64,000 nt of DNA from an uncultured Veillonellaceae bacterium (GTDB lineage Bacteria; Bacillota; Negativicutes; Veillonellales; Dialisteraceae): the NCBI GenBank assembly GCA_927353735.1, contig CAKMIA010000003.1:89703-153702 (forward strand), in the 5' to 3' direction. This document shows, piece by piece, positions 8,812-16,006 of the stretch; position 1 is the stretch's first letter; every line of letters starts with the position of its first letter. Below the pieces are notes generated by a model. It was not told the DNA's origin. It saw nothing but the letters and a program-made list of their open reading frames with translations, and made no database searches. The position numbers and the translations under genes were made by a program.

Positions 8812-9675
8812 TCAGGAACGGGCAGGTGCGCTGTGGAGCGTGCCGCCGGTGATGACGGTGCCGCAGGCGAGCGGATCGTCCCAGATGAAGGCGCCGATGG
8901 ATGGTGCGGCGATGAGGCCGGACCGGGGATTTTTCACGCTCACGATGGGCGTGGTGACGGTGGCTTCCACCTCGGATTTTTCAAAGGCGAGGTCTGTCTC
9001 CTCCATGGCGCACCGGATGAGCTTCAGATGGCGGCAGCAGCAGAGGGGCTGGGTGCCGATGATGCGGCAGTCGATGAGGGTGAGGCCGTCGGAGTACCAG
9101 CCGAGGTATTCGCCGCGGACGACGCTGTTCCGGACGGTGACGTTTTCCGCGTGCCAGAAGGCATCCTTCGTATCGAAGGTGCAATGGTCAAAGACGGCGT
9201 TCTTCACGTACTGGAAGCTGTATTTTCCGATGCAGTCCGTGTGGGTGAAGTGCAGGTCCTCGCTGCGCATGAGCATGTACTGGCTTTCAAGGCGGCAGCG
9301 GTCCATGGAAACGTTCCGGAGGGACCAGCCGAATTCCGGCGACTGGATGTCGCAGCGGGAGAGGGCGACGTCCGTGCATTCCCGGAGGGCCTTGATGCCG
9401 TGGAGCCGGCTGTTTTCGATGCGGATGCCCCCGGAGTACCACAGGGCGGCGCGGCAGAGCCCGGTCATTTCGGAGCCGCGGATGGTGAGGTCCCGGTCGT
9501 GCCAGAAGGGGTAGCGCAGATTGCAGAAGGTGTCCTCCACGGTGAGGCCGGTGCATTCCTTGAAGGCGCTTTCGCCGTCGGCGGGACCGTCGATGCGGCA
9601 GCGGCGCACGGTGAGGTCCTCTGCGCCGTAGAAGGCCCGTTCTTCGTCAAAGGTCTGATTGGTGATTTCCTGCAT
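8812..9675 (-). CDS. DUF3737 family protein (right-handed beta-helix)
   Basis: The 287-residue protein begins MQEITNQTFDEERAFYGAEDL and continues with about ten imperfect repeats of roughly 20 residues (CRIDGP..., SEMTGLCR..., CTFDTKD..., SVVRGEY...). That spacing suits a parallel beta-helix as in DUF3737 proteins. The biological role of this family is not known; the fold suggests polysaccharide or surface binding, but there is no signal peptide, so it should be cytoplasmic. It ends with NPRSGLIAAPSIGAFIWDD, a conserved family tail. AAAGGAA precedes the ATG. It probably belongs to the same transcript as its minus-strand neighbours. Confidence 0.8.
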   Translation of the reverse strand: MQEITNQTFDEERAFYGAEDLTVRRCRIDGPADGESAFKECTGLTVEDTFCNLRYPFWHDRDLTIRGSEMTGLCRAALWYSGGIRIENSRLHGIKALRECTDVALSRCDIQSPEFGWSLRNVSMDRCRLESQYMLMRSEDLHFTHTDCIGKYSFQYVKNAVFDHCTFDTKDAFWHAENVTVRNSVVRGEYLGWYSDGLTLIDCRIIGTQPLCCCRHLKLIRCAMEETDLAFEKSEVEATVTTPIVSVKNPRSGLIAAPSIGAFIWDDPLACGTVITGGTLHSAPARS

Positions 9676-9718
9676 GAATGGTTCCTTTCTCCGGAAGAGA
9701 CAGGCTTCCGGTACCGCC

Positions 9719-10900
9719 TCAGCGGTAGGCTTTCGTGAAAATGCCGGCGCAGTCCTCGTCGTTCAGCGGGCAGGGATTGGCCAGGAAGAGGCCGCCCATG
9801 GTCTCGCGGGCATTGACGGCCAGCGTCATCATTTCATCGGGGCGGATGCCGTAGTCGCTCATTTTGAGATCGTCCACGCCGCAGGCCTTCTGCAGGTTCG
9901 CAAGGGCGGTGAGGAAATCCTCCGGCTTGTCTGCTTCGGGGAGACCCATGACGCGGGCCATCTTGATGAACTGGCTGTCGCAGGCGTGGTGTTCAATGAA
10001 GTACGCGGCGAAGGCGAGGGAGATCATGATGAGGCCGGCGCCGTGGGGCAGATTCGGATGGTAGGCGCTCATGGCGTGTTCCATGGAGTGCTGCGCCGTG
10101 GTGGAGGTGAGCTGCATGGTGATGCCTGCAAGGGTGCTGCCGTAGGCCACGCGGGTGCGCGCCTCGAGGTCATTGCCGTCCGCTACAGCGCGGGGCAGGT
10201 ATCTGGCGATGTTTTCAATGGCGGAGAGGGCGAGGGCCTCGCTGAGGAGGTTCACGCCGTTGGACATCATCACTTCCGTGTGGTGGAAGAGGGCGTCGAA
10301 GCCCTGATAGGCGGTGTATTTCGGCGGGACGGTGCGCATGAGCTCCGGATCGACTACGGCGATCTTCGGGATGAGCCGCGGGTCGCCGCCGAAGCCGATC
10401 TTTTCATGGGTGTCGAGTCTGGAAATGACACCCCAGTTATTGAGCTCGGAACCGGTGCCGGCGGTGAGGGTGACGGTCACAATGGGGAGCGGGTCGCAGG
10501 ACAGCGGCTGAGCCTTGCCGGTACCGCCCGTTACATAGTCCCAGAGGTCGCCGGGATTGGTGGCCATGGCGGCTACGGCCACGGCGGAGTCCAGCACGGC
10601 GCCGCCGCCTACGGCGAGGATGAAGTCGCAGCCGTTTTCCCGGGCGGCAGCGGCCGCTTCCATCACGAGATCCTTCGTGGGATTTTCGTGGATGATGGCG
10701 CAGGGCACGGAGGTGACGCCGGCCTTTTCCATCTGGGCGGTGACGATGTCCAGCGCGCCGCTCAGCCGGGCAGACTTGCCGGAGGAGAGGAGCAGGAGCG
10801 CCTTTTTGCCGGGCAGTGTTTCCTCACCGAGCGCGGCCAGCTTGCCGGCGCCGAAAAGAAGCTTCGTGGGGGAAAAGAGTGTGAACTGCATGGGATTCAT
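9719..10900 (-). CDS. iron-containing alcohol dehydrogenase
   Basis: This 393-residue group III dehydrogenase reduces aldehydes or oxidises alcohols with NAD(P)H. GGGAVLDSAVA (near residue 97) is the nucleotide loop; the usual Ser of GGGSxxD is Ala. The metal ligands lie in FDALFHH (Asp and His near 205-209), the SMEHAM His near 270 and the PHGAGL His near 285. The family resembles butanol dehydrogenases and lactaldehyde/YqhD-type enzymes; the substrate is not predictable. RBS AAAGGAGG is 7 bases from the ATG. The gene heads the minus-strand block, just downstream of a small helical protein, and a LysR regulator is divergent from that block. Confidence 0.9.
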   Translation of the reverse strand: MNPMQFTLFSPTKLLFGAGKLAALGEETLPGKKALLLLSSGKSARLSGALDIVTAQMEKAGVTSVPCAIIHENPTKDLVMEAAAAARENGCDFILAVGGGAVLDSAVAVAAMATNPGDLWDYVTGGTGKAQPLSCDPLPIVTVTLTAGTGSELNNWGVISRLDTHEKIGFGGDPRLIPKIAVVDPELMRTVPPKYTAYQGFDALFHHTEVMMSNGVNLLSEALALSAIENIARYLPRAVADGNDLEARTRVAYGSTLAGITMQLTSTTAQHSMEHAMSAYHPNLPHGAGLIMISLAFAAYFIEHHACDSQFIKMARVMGLPEADKPEDFLTALANLQKACGVDDLKMSDYGIRPDEMMTLAVNARETMGGLFLANPCPLNDEDCAGIFTKAYR

Positions 10901-10913
10901 AAGAATACCTCCT

Positions 10914-11132
10914 TTATGATTTCTGTTTCATACGGTACATGAGATAATCGAGGCAGTCGATGCGCGACTGGGCCTCGTGAAGCGCGGCGAGGAGCGCATT
11001 CCGCCGGCGGGAAAGGAAGCGGAGCTGCTCCCGCGGCGGCAGAGCCGGAAAGAGGAGGACCTCCGCCTCGGTACAGCCGGCGTCCCGCAGGTTCCTGGCG
11101 AGGAGTTCGTCCTCCGTCATGGGCTTTTCCAT
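10914..11132 (-). CDS. small helical protein of unknown function
   Basis: From the Met at 11132 this gives 72 residues, MEKPMTEDELLARNLRDAGC onward, then a conserved-looking LRFLSRRRNALLAALHEAQ and RIDCLDYLMYRMK. It is entirely helical and basic. Similar short proteins accompany aldo-keto reductases, flavodoxins and LysR regulators in Firmicutes, but I know no function. A longer frame reaches back to 11216 but crosses the LysR promoter region; the GAAGG before 11132 favours the shorter form. It precedes the dehydrogenase by 13 bases and is likely co-transcribed. Confidence 0.6.
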   Translation of the reverse strand: MEKPMTEDELLARNLRDAGCTEAEVLLFPALPPREQLRFLSRRRNALLAALHEAQSRIDCLDYLMYRMKQKS

Positions 11133-11242
11133 AGGCACCTTCTTTCTCCGGGCGGCAGCTGCCTTCCGGACATTCTGTCTGTATACAGCGTACTCCGGAG
11201 CGCGTCCTATAGCCAATACTTTCTGACCATGTGATGAAATGC

Positions 11243-11271
11243 TTGACGGGCATTTCCCAAGCTTTTATGAT
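11243..11271 (+). promoter_or_regulatory. sigma-A promoter of the LysR gene
   Basis: TTGACG and TATGAT are separated by exactly 17 bases, placing transcription start about 15 bases before the LysR ATG. The divergent small-protein/dehydrogenase unit begins about 110 bases away, so the regulator probably controls both directions from this gap. Confidence 0.7.
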
Positions 11272-11294
11272 AAGGCGGAAGGACGGTGATTTTT

Positions 11295-12203
11295 ATGGAA
11301 CTGCGGGTGCTCCGCTATTTTCTGACGGTCGCCCGGGAGGAATCCATCACCGGCGCGGCGAATTATCTGCATCTCACCCAGCCCACGCTGTCCCGGCAGA
11401 TCCGGGATCTGGAGGAGGAGCTGGGGCAGAAGCTCCTCGTGCGGGGAAGCCACAGGGTGACGCTCACCGCGGAGGGGATGCTGCTCCGGAAGCGCGCCGA
11501 GGAGATCGTCGCCATGGCAGACAAGACGGAGGAGGAATTCCGGGCCATGCACGGCCTCCTCTCCGGCGATGTGTACATCGGCAGCGGCGAGACCGTGGCG
11601 ATGAATCTGGTGGCGGCGGTGTGCCGGGAGATCCGGGAGAGATATCCCGGCGTGCGGTGGCATCTGTACAGCGGCAATGCGGAGGATGTGACGGAGCGCC
11701 TCGACAAGGGGCTGCTCGATTTCGGCATCCTCATCCAGCCCACGGATATCACGAAGTATAATTATCTCAGCATCCCCGCAAAGGACCGGTGGGGCGTCAT
11801 CGTCCGGAAGGATCATCCTCTGGCTGCGCTGGAGGCGGTCACGGCGGGGGATCTTGCCCCCTATCCGCTGCTGTTCTCGCGGCAGGTGCTGGAGAGCCGG
11901 GCCGAGGGGAATGCGCTCATGAACTGGTTCGGCCCGCTGCGGAGCCAGCTGCAGATCGCCGCCACGTACAATCTCTGCTACAATGCGGCGGTGATGGCCC
12001 GGCAGGGCGTGGGCTGCGTGGTCTCTCTGGACGGGCTGGTGGACACGTCGGAGGAGAGTCCCCTCTGCTTCCGCCCGCTCAGCCCGGCCATCGAGTCGGG
12101 ACTGGACGTGGTGTGGAAGAAATACCAGGTCTTTTCCCAGGCGGCGGAGCTCTTTCTGGACCGGCTCCGGGAGCGCTTTGCCGGCGCCGGCGGTTCCCGC
12201 TGA
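11295..12203 (+). CDS. LysR family transcriptional regulator
   Basis: Residues 1-60 form the winged helix (ELRVLRYFLTVAREESITGAA, LHLTQPTLSRQIRDLE). The rest is a periplasmic-binding-protein-like effector domain. The start is the ATG 11 bases from AAGGA; an upstream GTG is too close to it. It is divergent from the small-protein/alcohol-dehydrogenase/DUF3737/flavodoxin block, the classic arrangement for a LysR protein controlling its neighbours. The effector is unknown. It belongs to the subgroup often found beside aldo-keto reductases and iron dehydrogenases. Confidence 0.88.
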   Translation: MELRVLRYFLTVAREESITGAANYLHLTQPTLSRQIRDLEEELGQKLLVRGSHRVTLTAEGMLLRKRAEEIVAMADKTEEEFRAMHGLLSGDVYIGSGETVAMNLVAAVCREIRERYPGVRWHLYSGNAEDVTERLDKGLLDFGILIQPTDITKYNYLSIPAKDRWGVIVRKDHPLAALEAVTAGDLAPYPLLFSRQVLESRAEGNALMNWFGPLRSQLQIAATYNLCYNAAVMARQGVGCVVSLDGLVDTSEESPLCFRPLSPAIESGLDVVWKKYQVFSQAAELFLDRLRERFAGAGGSR

Positions 12204-12309
12204 ATGCCCTTTTCCGCGGAGGCGGCTCGTCCAGCGCCGTCGGATGGCTGCGGCAGGCCCCGATTGGCCGGCGGCGGATGCATCGATCTCTGCAATCTGT
12301 GCATAATTA

Positions 12310-12338
12310 TTGACTACTATGAATAAATATGCTATAAC
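12310..12338 (+). promoter_or_regulatory. promoter of the tandem binding-protein genes
   Basis: TTGACT and TATAAC are 17 bases apart. Downstream, CTTACGT occurs twice (12337-12359 area), a possible operator. The leader of about 45 bases is too short for a riboswitch. Confidence 0.65.
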
Positions 12339-12390
12339 TTACGTCATATACATCTTACGTGGTATGACAGAAACATCTGGAGGGATCGAC

Positions 12391-13245
12391 ATGAATAAGA
12401 AACTGTGGGCAAAGGCGGCGCTGGCAGCGGTGGCTGCGGCAGGTGTGATGATGGCGGCAGGCTGCGGCGGCAGCGATGACAAGAAGGCCGCAGCGTCCGG
12501 CGACAAGCAGGGCCCGGTGATGCAGAAGATCAAGGAGAGCGGCAAGATCGTCGTAGGCACGGCGTCCGGCTACCCGCCCTATGAATTCATCGACGCCTCC
12601 AAGGCCGACAAGACGGTCATCGGCATCGATATGGAGATCGCTCAGGCGCTGGCGGACAAGCTGGGCGTGAAGCTGGAGGTGCAGGATATGAATTTCCAGT
12701 CGCTCCTGTCCTCGCTCACCAGCGGCAAGGTGGATATTGCCATTTCGGGCATCAATCCCACCGATGAACGGCGCAAGACCATGGATTTCTCCGACGACTA
12801 TCTGCCGACGGAACAGATGGTGCTCATCCGCAAGGCAGACGCGGACAAGTACAAGTCGCTGGAGGATTTCTACGGCAAGACCATCGGCGTACAGAAGTCC
12901 ACCACGCAGGAAGCGCTGACGAAGAATGAGATCAAGGACGCCCAGATCGTGGGTCTGGCCCACGTGCCGGAAGCGGTGCTGGAGCTGAAGCACGGCAAGG
13001 TGGACGGCGTCGTGGTGGAGGGCATCTGCGGCAAGCAGTACCTCATCTACAATGACGACCTCATGTTCGCCGAGGGCATCCATTTCAAGAACGGCACGAA
13101 GAATTCCGCCGCAGCGCTCCAGAAGGGCAATGAAGATCTGCTGAAGGTGGTCAATGAAGTGCTCAAGGAAAACACGGACAACGGCAACCTCAAGAAGTGG
13201 GAAGAGGAATACGTCCAGAAGTCCGTGGACAACGCAAAGATGTAA
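12391..13245 (+). CDS. amino acid ABC transporter substrate-binding lipoprotein (copy 1)
   Basis: The first 25 residues are a lipoprotein signal (basic start, hydrophobic core, MAAGC cleavage site), so the mature protein is membrane-anchored outside the cytoplasm. GKIVVGTASGYPPYEFID begins the SBP_bac_3 domain; GVKLEVQDMNFQSLLSSL and VDIAISGINPTDERRKTMDFS are the expected polar amino acid-binding strands. The start follows CTGGAGGG; an earlier TTG in frame is part of the promoter. The next gene is a close paralogue. No permease or ATPase gene lies nearby, so the partner must be encoded elsewhere. Confidence 0.9.
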   Translation: MNKKLWAKAALAAVAAAGVMMAAGCGGSDDKKAAASGDKQGPVMQKIKESGKIVVGTASGYPPYEFIDASKADKTVIGIDMEIAQALADKLGVKLEVQDMNFQSLLSSLTSGKVDIAISGINPTDERRKTMDFSDDYLPTEQMVLIRKADADKYKSLEDFYGKTIGVQKSTTQEALTKNEIKDAQIVGLAHVPEAVLELKHGKVDGVVVEGICGKQYLIYNDDLMFAEGIHFKNGTKNSAAALQKGNEDLLKVVNEVLKENTDNGNLKKWEEEYVQKSVDNAKM

Positions 13246-13266
13246 TCAGGAAGGAATGACAGAGTC

Positions 13267-14118
13267 ATGAAAAAACATTTGTGGATGAAAGCAGCGCTGG
13301 CTGCCGCAGCGGCGGCGGGCGTGCTCCTCGCATCGGGCTGCGGTGATGAAAAGAAGGACGCGGCTCCGGCGGCGGGCGCCCAGCAGGGCCAGCTCATGCA
13401 GCAGATCAAGGAGAGGGGCAAGCTGGTCATCGGCACGGCATCGGGCTTCCCGCCTTATGAATTCGTGGATACCTCCAAGAGCGACAAGACCGTGGTGGGC
13501 ATCGACATCAATCTGGCCCAGCGGATCGCCGACAAGCTGGGCGTGAAGCTGGAAGTGCAGGATATGAATTTCTCCGCTCTGCTGTCCTCTCTGGCGGCGA
13601 ACAAGGTGGATATCGCCATCGCAGGCATTTCCCCCACGCCGGAACGGGCCAAGGCCGTGGATTTCTCCGATACGTATCTGAACGACCGCAACATCATGCT
13701 CATCCGCAAGTCTGATATGGGCAAGTTCACGAAGATCGACGATTTCTACGGCAAGAACATTTCCGCCCAGAAATCCACCCAGCAGGAAACGCTCGCCAAG
13801 GAATTCCTGAAGGATGCGAAGATCGTTTCTCTGGACCGCATCGGCGACGCGCTGATGGAACTCCAGCACGGCAAGGTGGATGGCGTGCCCTGCCAGCGTG
13901 CGGTGGCGCAGCAGTACCTCATCATGAATCCGGAGATCGCGGATTCCGGCGTGTACTTTGAAGGCAAGGACAGCGCCGCGGCGGTGGCTGTGCTGAAGGG
14001 CAACGAGGATTTCCTGAAGCTCATCAATGAGATCATCAAGGAAGCCCACGACAACGGCGACTTCGAGAAGTGGACGCAGGAATGCAGCGAGCTGGCTGTA
14101 AAGAACGCCCAGAAATAA
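13267..14118 (+). CDS. amino acid ABC transporter substrate-binding lipoprotein (copy 2)
   Basis: This 283-residue paralogue of the preceding gene has the same architecture: lipoprotein signal ending LLASGC, a GKLVIGTASGFPPYEF entry strand and AIAGISPTPERAKAVDFS. It starts 21 bases after copy 1 and is surely co-transcribed. The ligand-pocket segments differ (YLPTEQMVLIRK against YLNDRNIMLIRK), so the two may bind different amino acids or compete for one permease. It too is without a transporter in the window. Confidence 0.9.
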   Translation: MKKHLWMKAALAAAAAAGVLLASGCGDEKKDAAPAAGAQQGQLMQQIKERGKLVIGTASGFPPYEFVDTSKSDKTVVGIDINLAQRIADKLGVKLEVQDMNFSALLSSLAANKVDIAIAGISPTPERAKAVDFSDTYLNDRNIMLIRKSDMGKFTKIDDFYGKNISAQKSTQQETLAKEFLKDAKIVSLDRIGDALMELQHGKVDGVPCQRAVAQQYLIMNPEIADSGVYFEGKDSAAAVAVLKGNEDFLKLINEIIKEAHDNGDFEKWTQECSELAVKNAQK

Positions 14119-14135
14119 CAGAGTCATACAGAAAG

Positions 14136-14160
14136 GGAGACCGGAGGGGCTCCTTTTTCT
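14136..14160 (+). terminator. weak candidate terminator after the binding proteins
   Basis: GGAG and CTCC form a short stem with five T after it. The stem is short and the loop is G-rich, so efficiency is doubtful. Confidence 0.35.
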
Positions 14161-14180
14161 TTGGGGCTGCCTGCGGGGAG

Positions 14181-14191
14181 TCTGGTATAAT
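14181..14191 (+). promoter_or_regulatory. extended -10 promoter for the MFS gene
   Basis: TGGTATAAT gives a TGN-extended -10. No convincing -35 is present, which is common for extended -10 promoters. The GTG start is 30 bases downstream after AAAGGAGG. Confidence 0.5.
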
Positions 14192-14220
14192 AGGAAGAAA
14201 AATCCGAAAGGAGGACGGCT

Positions 14221-15369
14221 GTGAATCGTCTGGTCTATCTATTTTCTCTGGGGCATTTCGGCGTGGACTGGTGTCAGGGGGCGGTCCCGGCGCTGCTGCC
14301 GTATTTCATCATGGAGTACGGCCTGTCCTACCGGGAGGCGGCCACGCTGATCTTCGCCAATATGATGGTGGCGTCGGTGATCCAGCCGGTCTTTGGCTAC
14401 TACGCGGACCGGGTGTCGAAGCCGTGGTTCGTGCCGCTCGGGCCGGTGCTGTCCGGGGCGAGCCTCGTGTGGATCGGCTTCAGCTCGTCCTATGCGTCGC
14501 TCTTCGCGGCGGCCATGGTGTGCGGCCTGGGGAGCTCTCTTTTCCATCCGGAGGGGGCGCTCATGGTGAACCGCATCGCCGGCGGGCAGAAGGGGCGCGC
14601 TCTCGGCACCTTCTCCGTGGGCGGCAACGCGGGCTTTGCGGTGGGGCCGGCTGCGGCGGGCCTCTGCGCCTACGGGATCGGCATCGAGGGGCTGGCCCTC
14701 TTCGGCGTGGTGAATGCGGCGGTGGCAGCGGCGCTTTTCTTCTGCATGCCTGCGGCGCTCCGTGCGGCGGAGGCCTCCGATGCGGCAGAGCGGAAGAAGG
14801 GCACGGAGAAGCGGAACGACTGGGGCTCCTTCGGCAAGCTGTCCGTGATCATTCTCGCCCGGGCGCTGGGCTTCACCCTGTGCAATACGTTCATCCCGCT
14901 GTACTGGATCCATGTGCTCGGCACGGATGAGGCAGCGGGCTCGACGGCGCTTTCCCTCCTCTTCACGGTGGGGGCGTGCCTCACCTACGGCGGCGGTCTG
15001 ATGGCGGACCGGTTCAGCATGCGGAGCATCATCCGCGGGGCCTTCCTCGTGATGATCCCCGCCATGTTTCTCCTCACGAACAGCACGTCTCAGCTGGAGG
15101 CGACGCTGCTCCTGCTGCCGGCGGCTGCGGCGATCTTCATGCCCTACAGCCCCATCGTGGTGCTGGGGCAGACCTATCTGGCGAAGAACGCCGGCTTTGC
15201 TTCCGGGGTGACGCTGGGGCTGACCACCACGCTGGGCGGGCTCTTCGCGCCTCTCGTGGGCTGGGCGGCCGATCTGTGGGGGCTTCAGAATGCGCTGCAG
15301 ATCCTGTGGATCGCGGGCGCGGCGGGCTTCGCGGCGGCGCTGGCGCTCCCGAAGGACAGGAAGGATTGA
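14221..15369 (+). CDS. MFS transporter, fosmidomycin-resistance (Fsr)-like
   Basis: Twelve hydrophobic helices span 382 residues. The opening SLGHFGVDWCQGAVPALLPYF and the LGSSLFHPEGA motif near residue 104 match the Fsr branch of the major facilitator superfamily, inner-membrane exporters of small molecules. GYYADRVSKPW is the loop between helices 2 and 3. The GTG start is set by AAAGGAGG 6 bases upstream. The true substrate is unknown; Fsr relatives in anaerobes are mostly untested. It is probably followed on the same transcript by the 100-residue protein. Confidence 0.85.
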   Translation: MNRLVYLFSLGHFGVDWCQGAVPALLPYFIMEYGLSYREAATLIFANMMVASVIQPVFGYYADRVSKPWFVPLGPVLSGASLVWIGFSSSYASLFAAAMVCGLGSSLFHPEGALMVNRIAGGQKGRALGTFSVGGNAGFAVGPAAAGLCAYGIGIEGLALFGVVNAAVAAALFFCMPAALRAAEASDAAERKKGTEKRNDWGSFGKLSVIILARALGFTLCNTFIPLYWIHVLGTDEAAGSTALSLLFTVGACLTYGGGLMADRFSMRSIIRGAFLVMIPAMFLLTNSTSQLEATLLLLPAAAAIFMPYSPIVVLGQTYLAKNAGFASGVTLGLTTTLGGLFAPLVGWAADLWGLQNALQILWIAGAAGFAAALALPKDRKD

Positions 15370-15390
15370 TTCGGAAACAGGAGGTGTCCC

Positions 15391-15693
15391 ATGAAAGGGA
15401 TGAATACAGAGGATTTCGTGGATCAGCTCATGGATACGGACGGCTGTGTCCGCCACAAGAGCTTCGTGTACCATTTCTCCGGGCTGCGCCATCATGCCGG
15501 CCGGGGGACCTGGCGGGTGAGCGTGGAAAAATACCGCTGGACGAAGGAGCCCTTCGAGGATTTTATGGAGCTGGTCTACAGTTATGAATCGGACGATCCG
15601 GAAGACTGCATGGATCATCTGCTGGAGGATGTGCTCTGGGACGGGAAATCCTTCTACGAGCTGGAAAAGGCGCTCACCTGGATCGACTGGTGA
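15391..15693 (+). CDS. small acidic protein of unknown function
   Basis: The 100-residue protein is rich in acidic and aromatic residues (DFMELVYSYESDDPEDCMDHLLED) and has no signal or membrane segment. I do not recognise a family. A clear AGGAGG 8 bases before the ATG and a terminator right after the stop support it as a real gene. It follows the MFS gene by 21 bases and is likely co-transcribed. Confidence 0.65.
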   Translation: MKGMNTEDFVDQLMDTDGCVRHKSFVYHFSGLRHHAGRGTWRVSVEKYRWTKEPFEDFMELVYSYESDDPEDCMDHLLEDVLWDGKSFYELEKALTWIDW

Positions 15694-15697
15694 GCAG

Positions 15698-15718
15698 GCG
15701 CCCTGCGGGGCGCTTTTT
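15698..15718 (+). terminator. intrinsic terminator
   Basis: GCGCCC and GGGGCGC form a GC-rich stem with a TGC loop followed by five T, five bases after the stop codon. Confidence 0.85.
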
Positions 15719-15743
15719 CTTTGCCCTTTCTCCAGGAGGCACC

Positions 15744-15842
15744 ATGGAGCGGTCTATGCAGAATTGGCATACCAAAAAGAAAAAACTCATGGAGGGTCCT
15801 CCTATGTATGAGCGGATGACATGGACCGGGAAGTTTTTTTGA
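15744..15842 (+). CDS. possible 32-codon ORF upstream of cstA
   Basis: AGGAGG lies 4 bases before an ATG opening a 32-residue frame that begins MERSMQNWHTKKKKLMEGPP. The peptide is basic and has no recognised domain. It sits after a terminator and before the cstA promoter, and no promoter of its own is evident, so expression is doubtful. The remainder of the gap to cstA is AT-rich and otherwise empty. Confidence 0.25.
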   Translation: MERSMQNWHTKKKKLMEGPPMYERMTWTGKFF

Positions 15843-15935
15843 CAATTTGCAGAGGAAATCGGAAAGTCAAGGGAAAAACGACGAAATGATATGCATTTAT
15901 TCGATATCAAGTGTACCTTTATATGGAAAGCTGGT

Positions 15936-15964
15936 TTGACGGGAGCACCGTATGTGCCTATAAT
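15936..15964 (+). promoter_or_regulatory. promoter of cstA
   Basis: TTGACG and a perfect TATAAT are separated by 17 bases. The start codon lies about 36 bases beyond the expected transcription start. Confidence 0.75.
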
Positions 15965-16006
15965 ATGGCAGTATTCCAAATTTGATTCAATGGAGGAGAA
16001 TTTTCA

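Noticed and set aside
12339..12390. Riboswitch upstream of the amino-acid-binding proteins
   Set aside because: The leader between promoter and start is only about 45 bases with no terminator-type hairpin.
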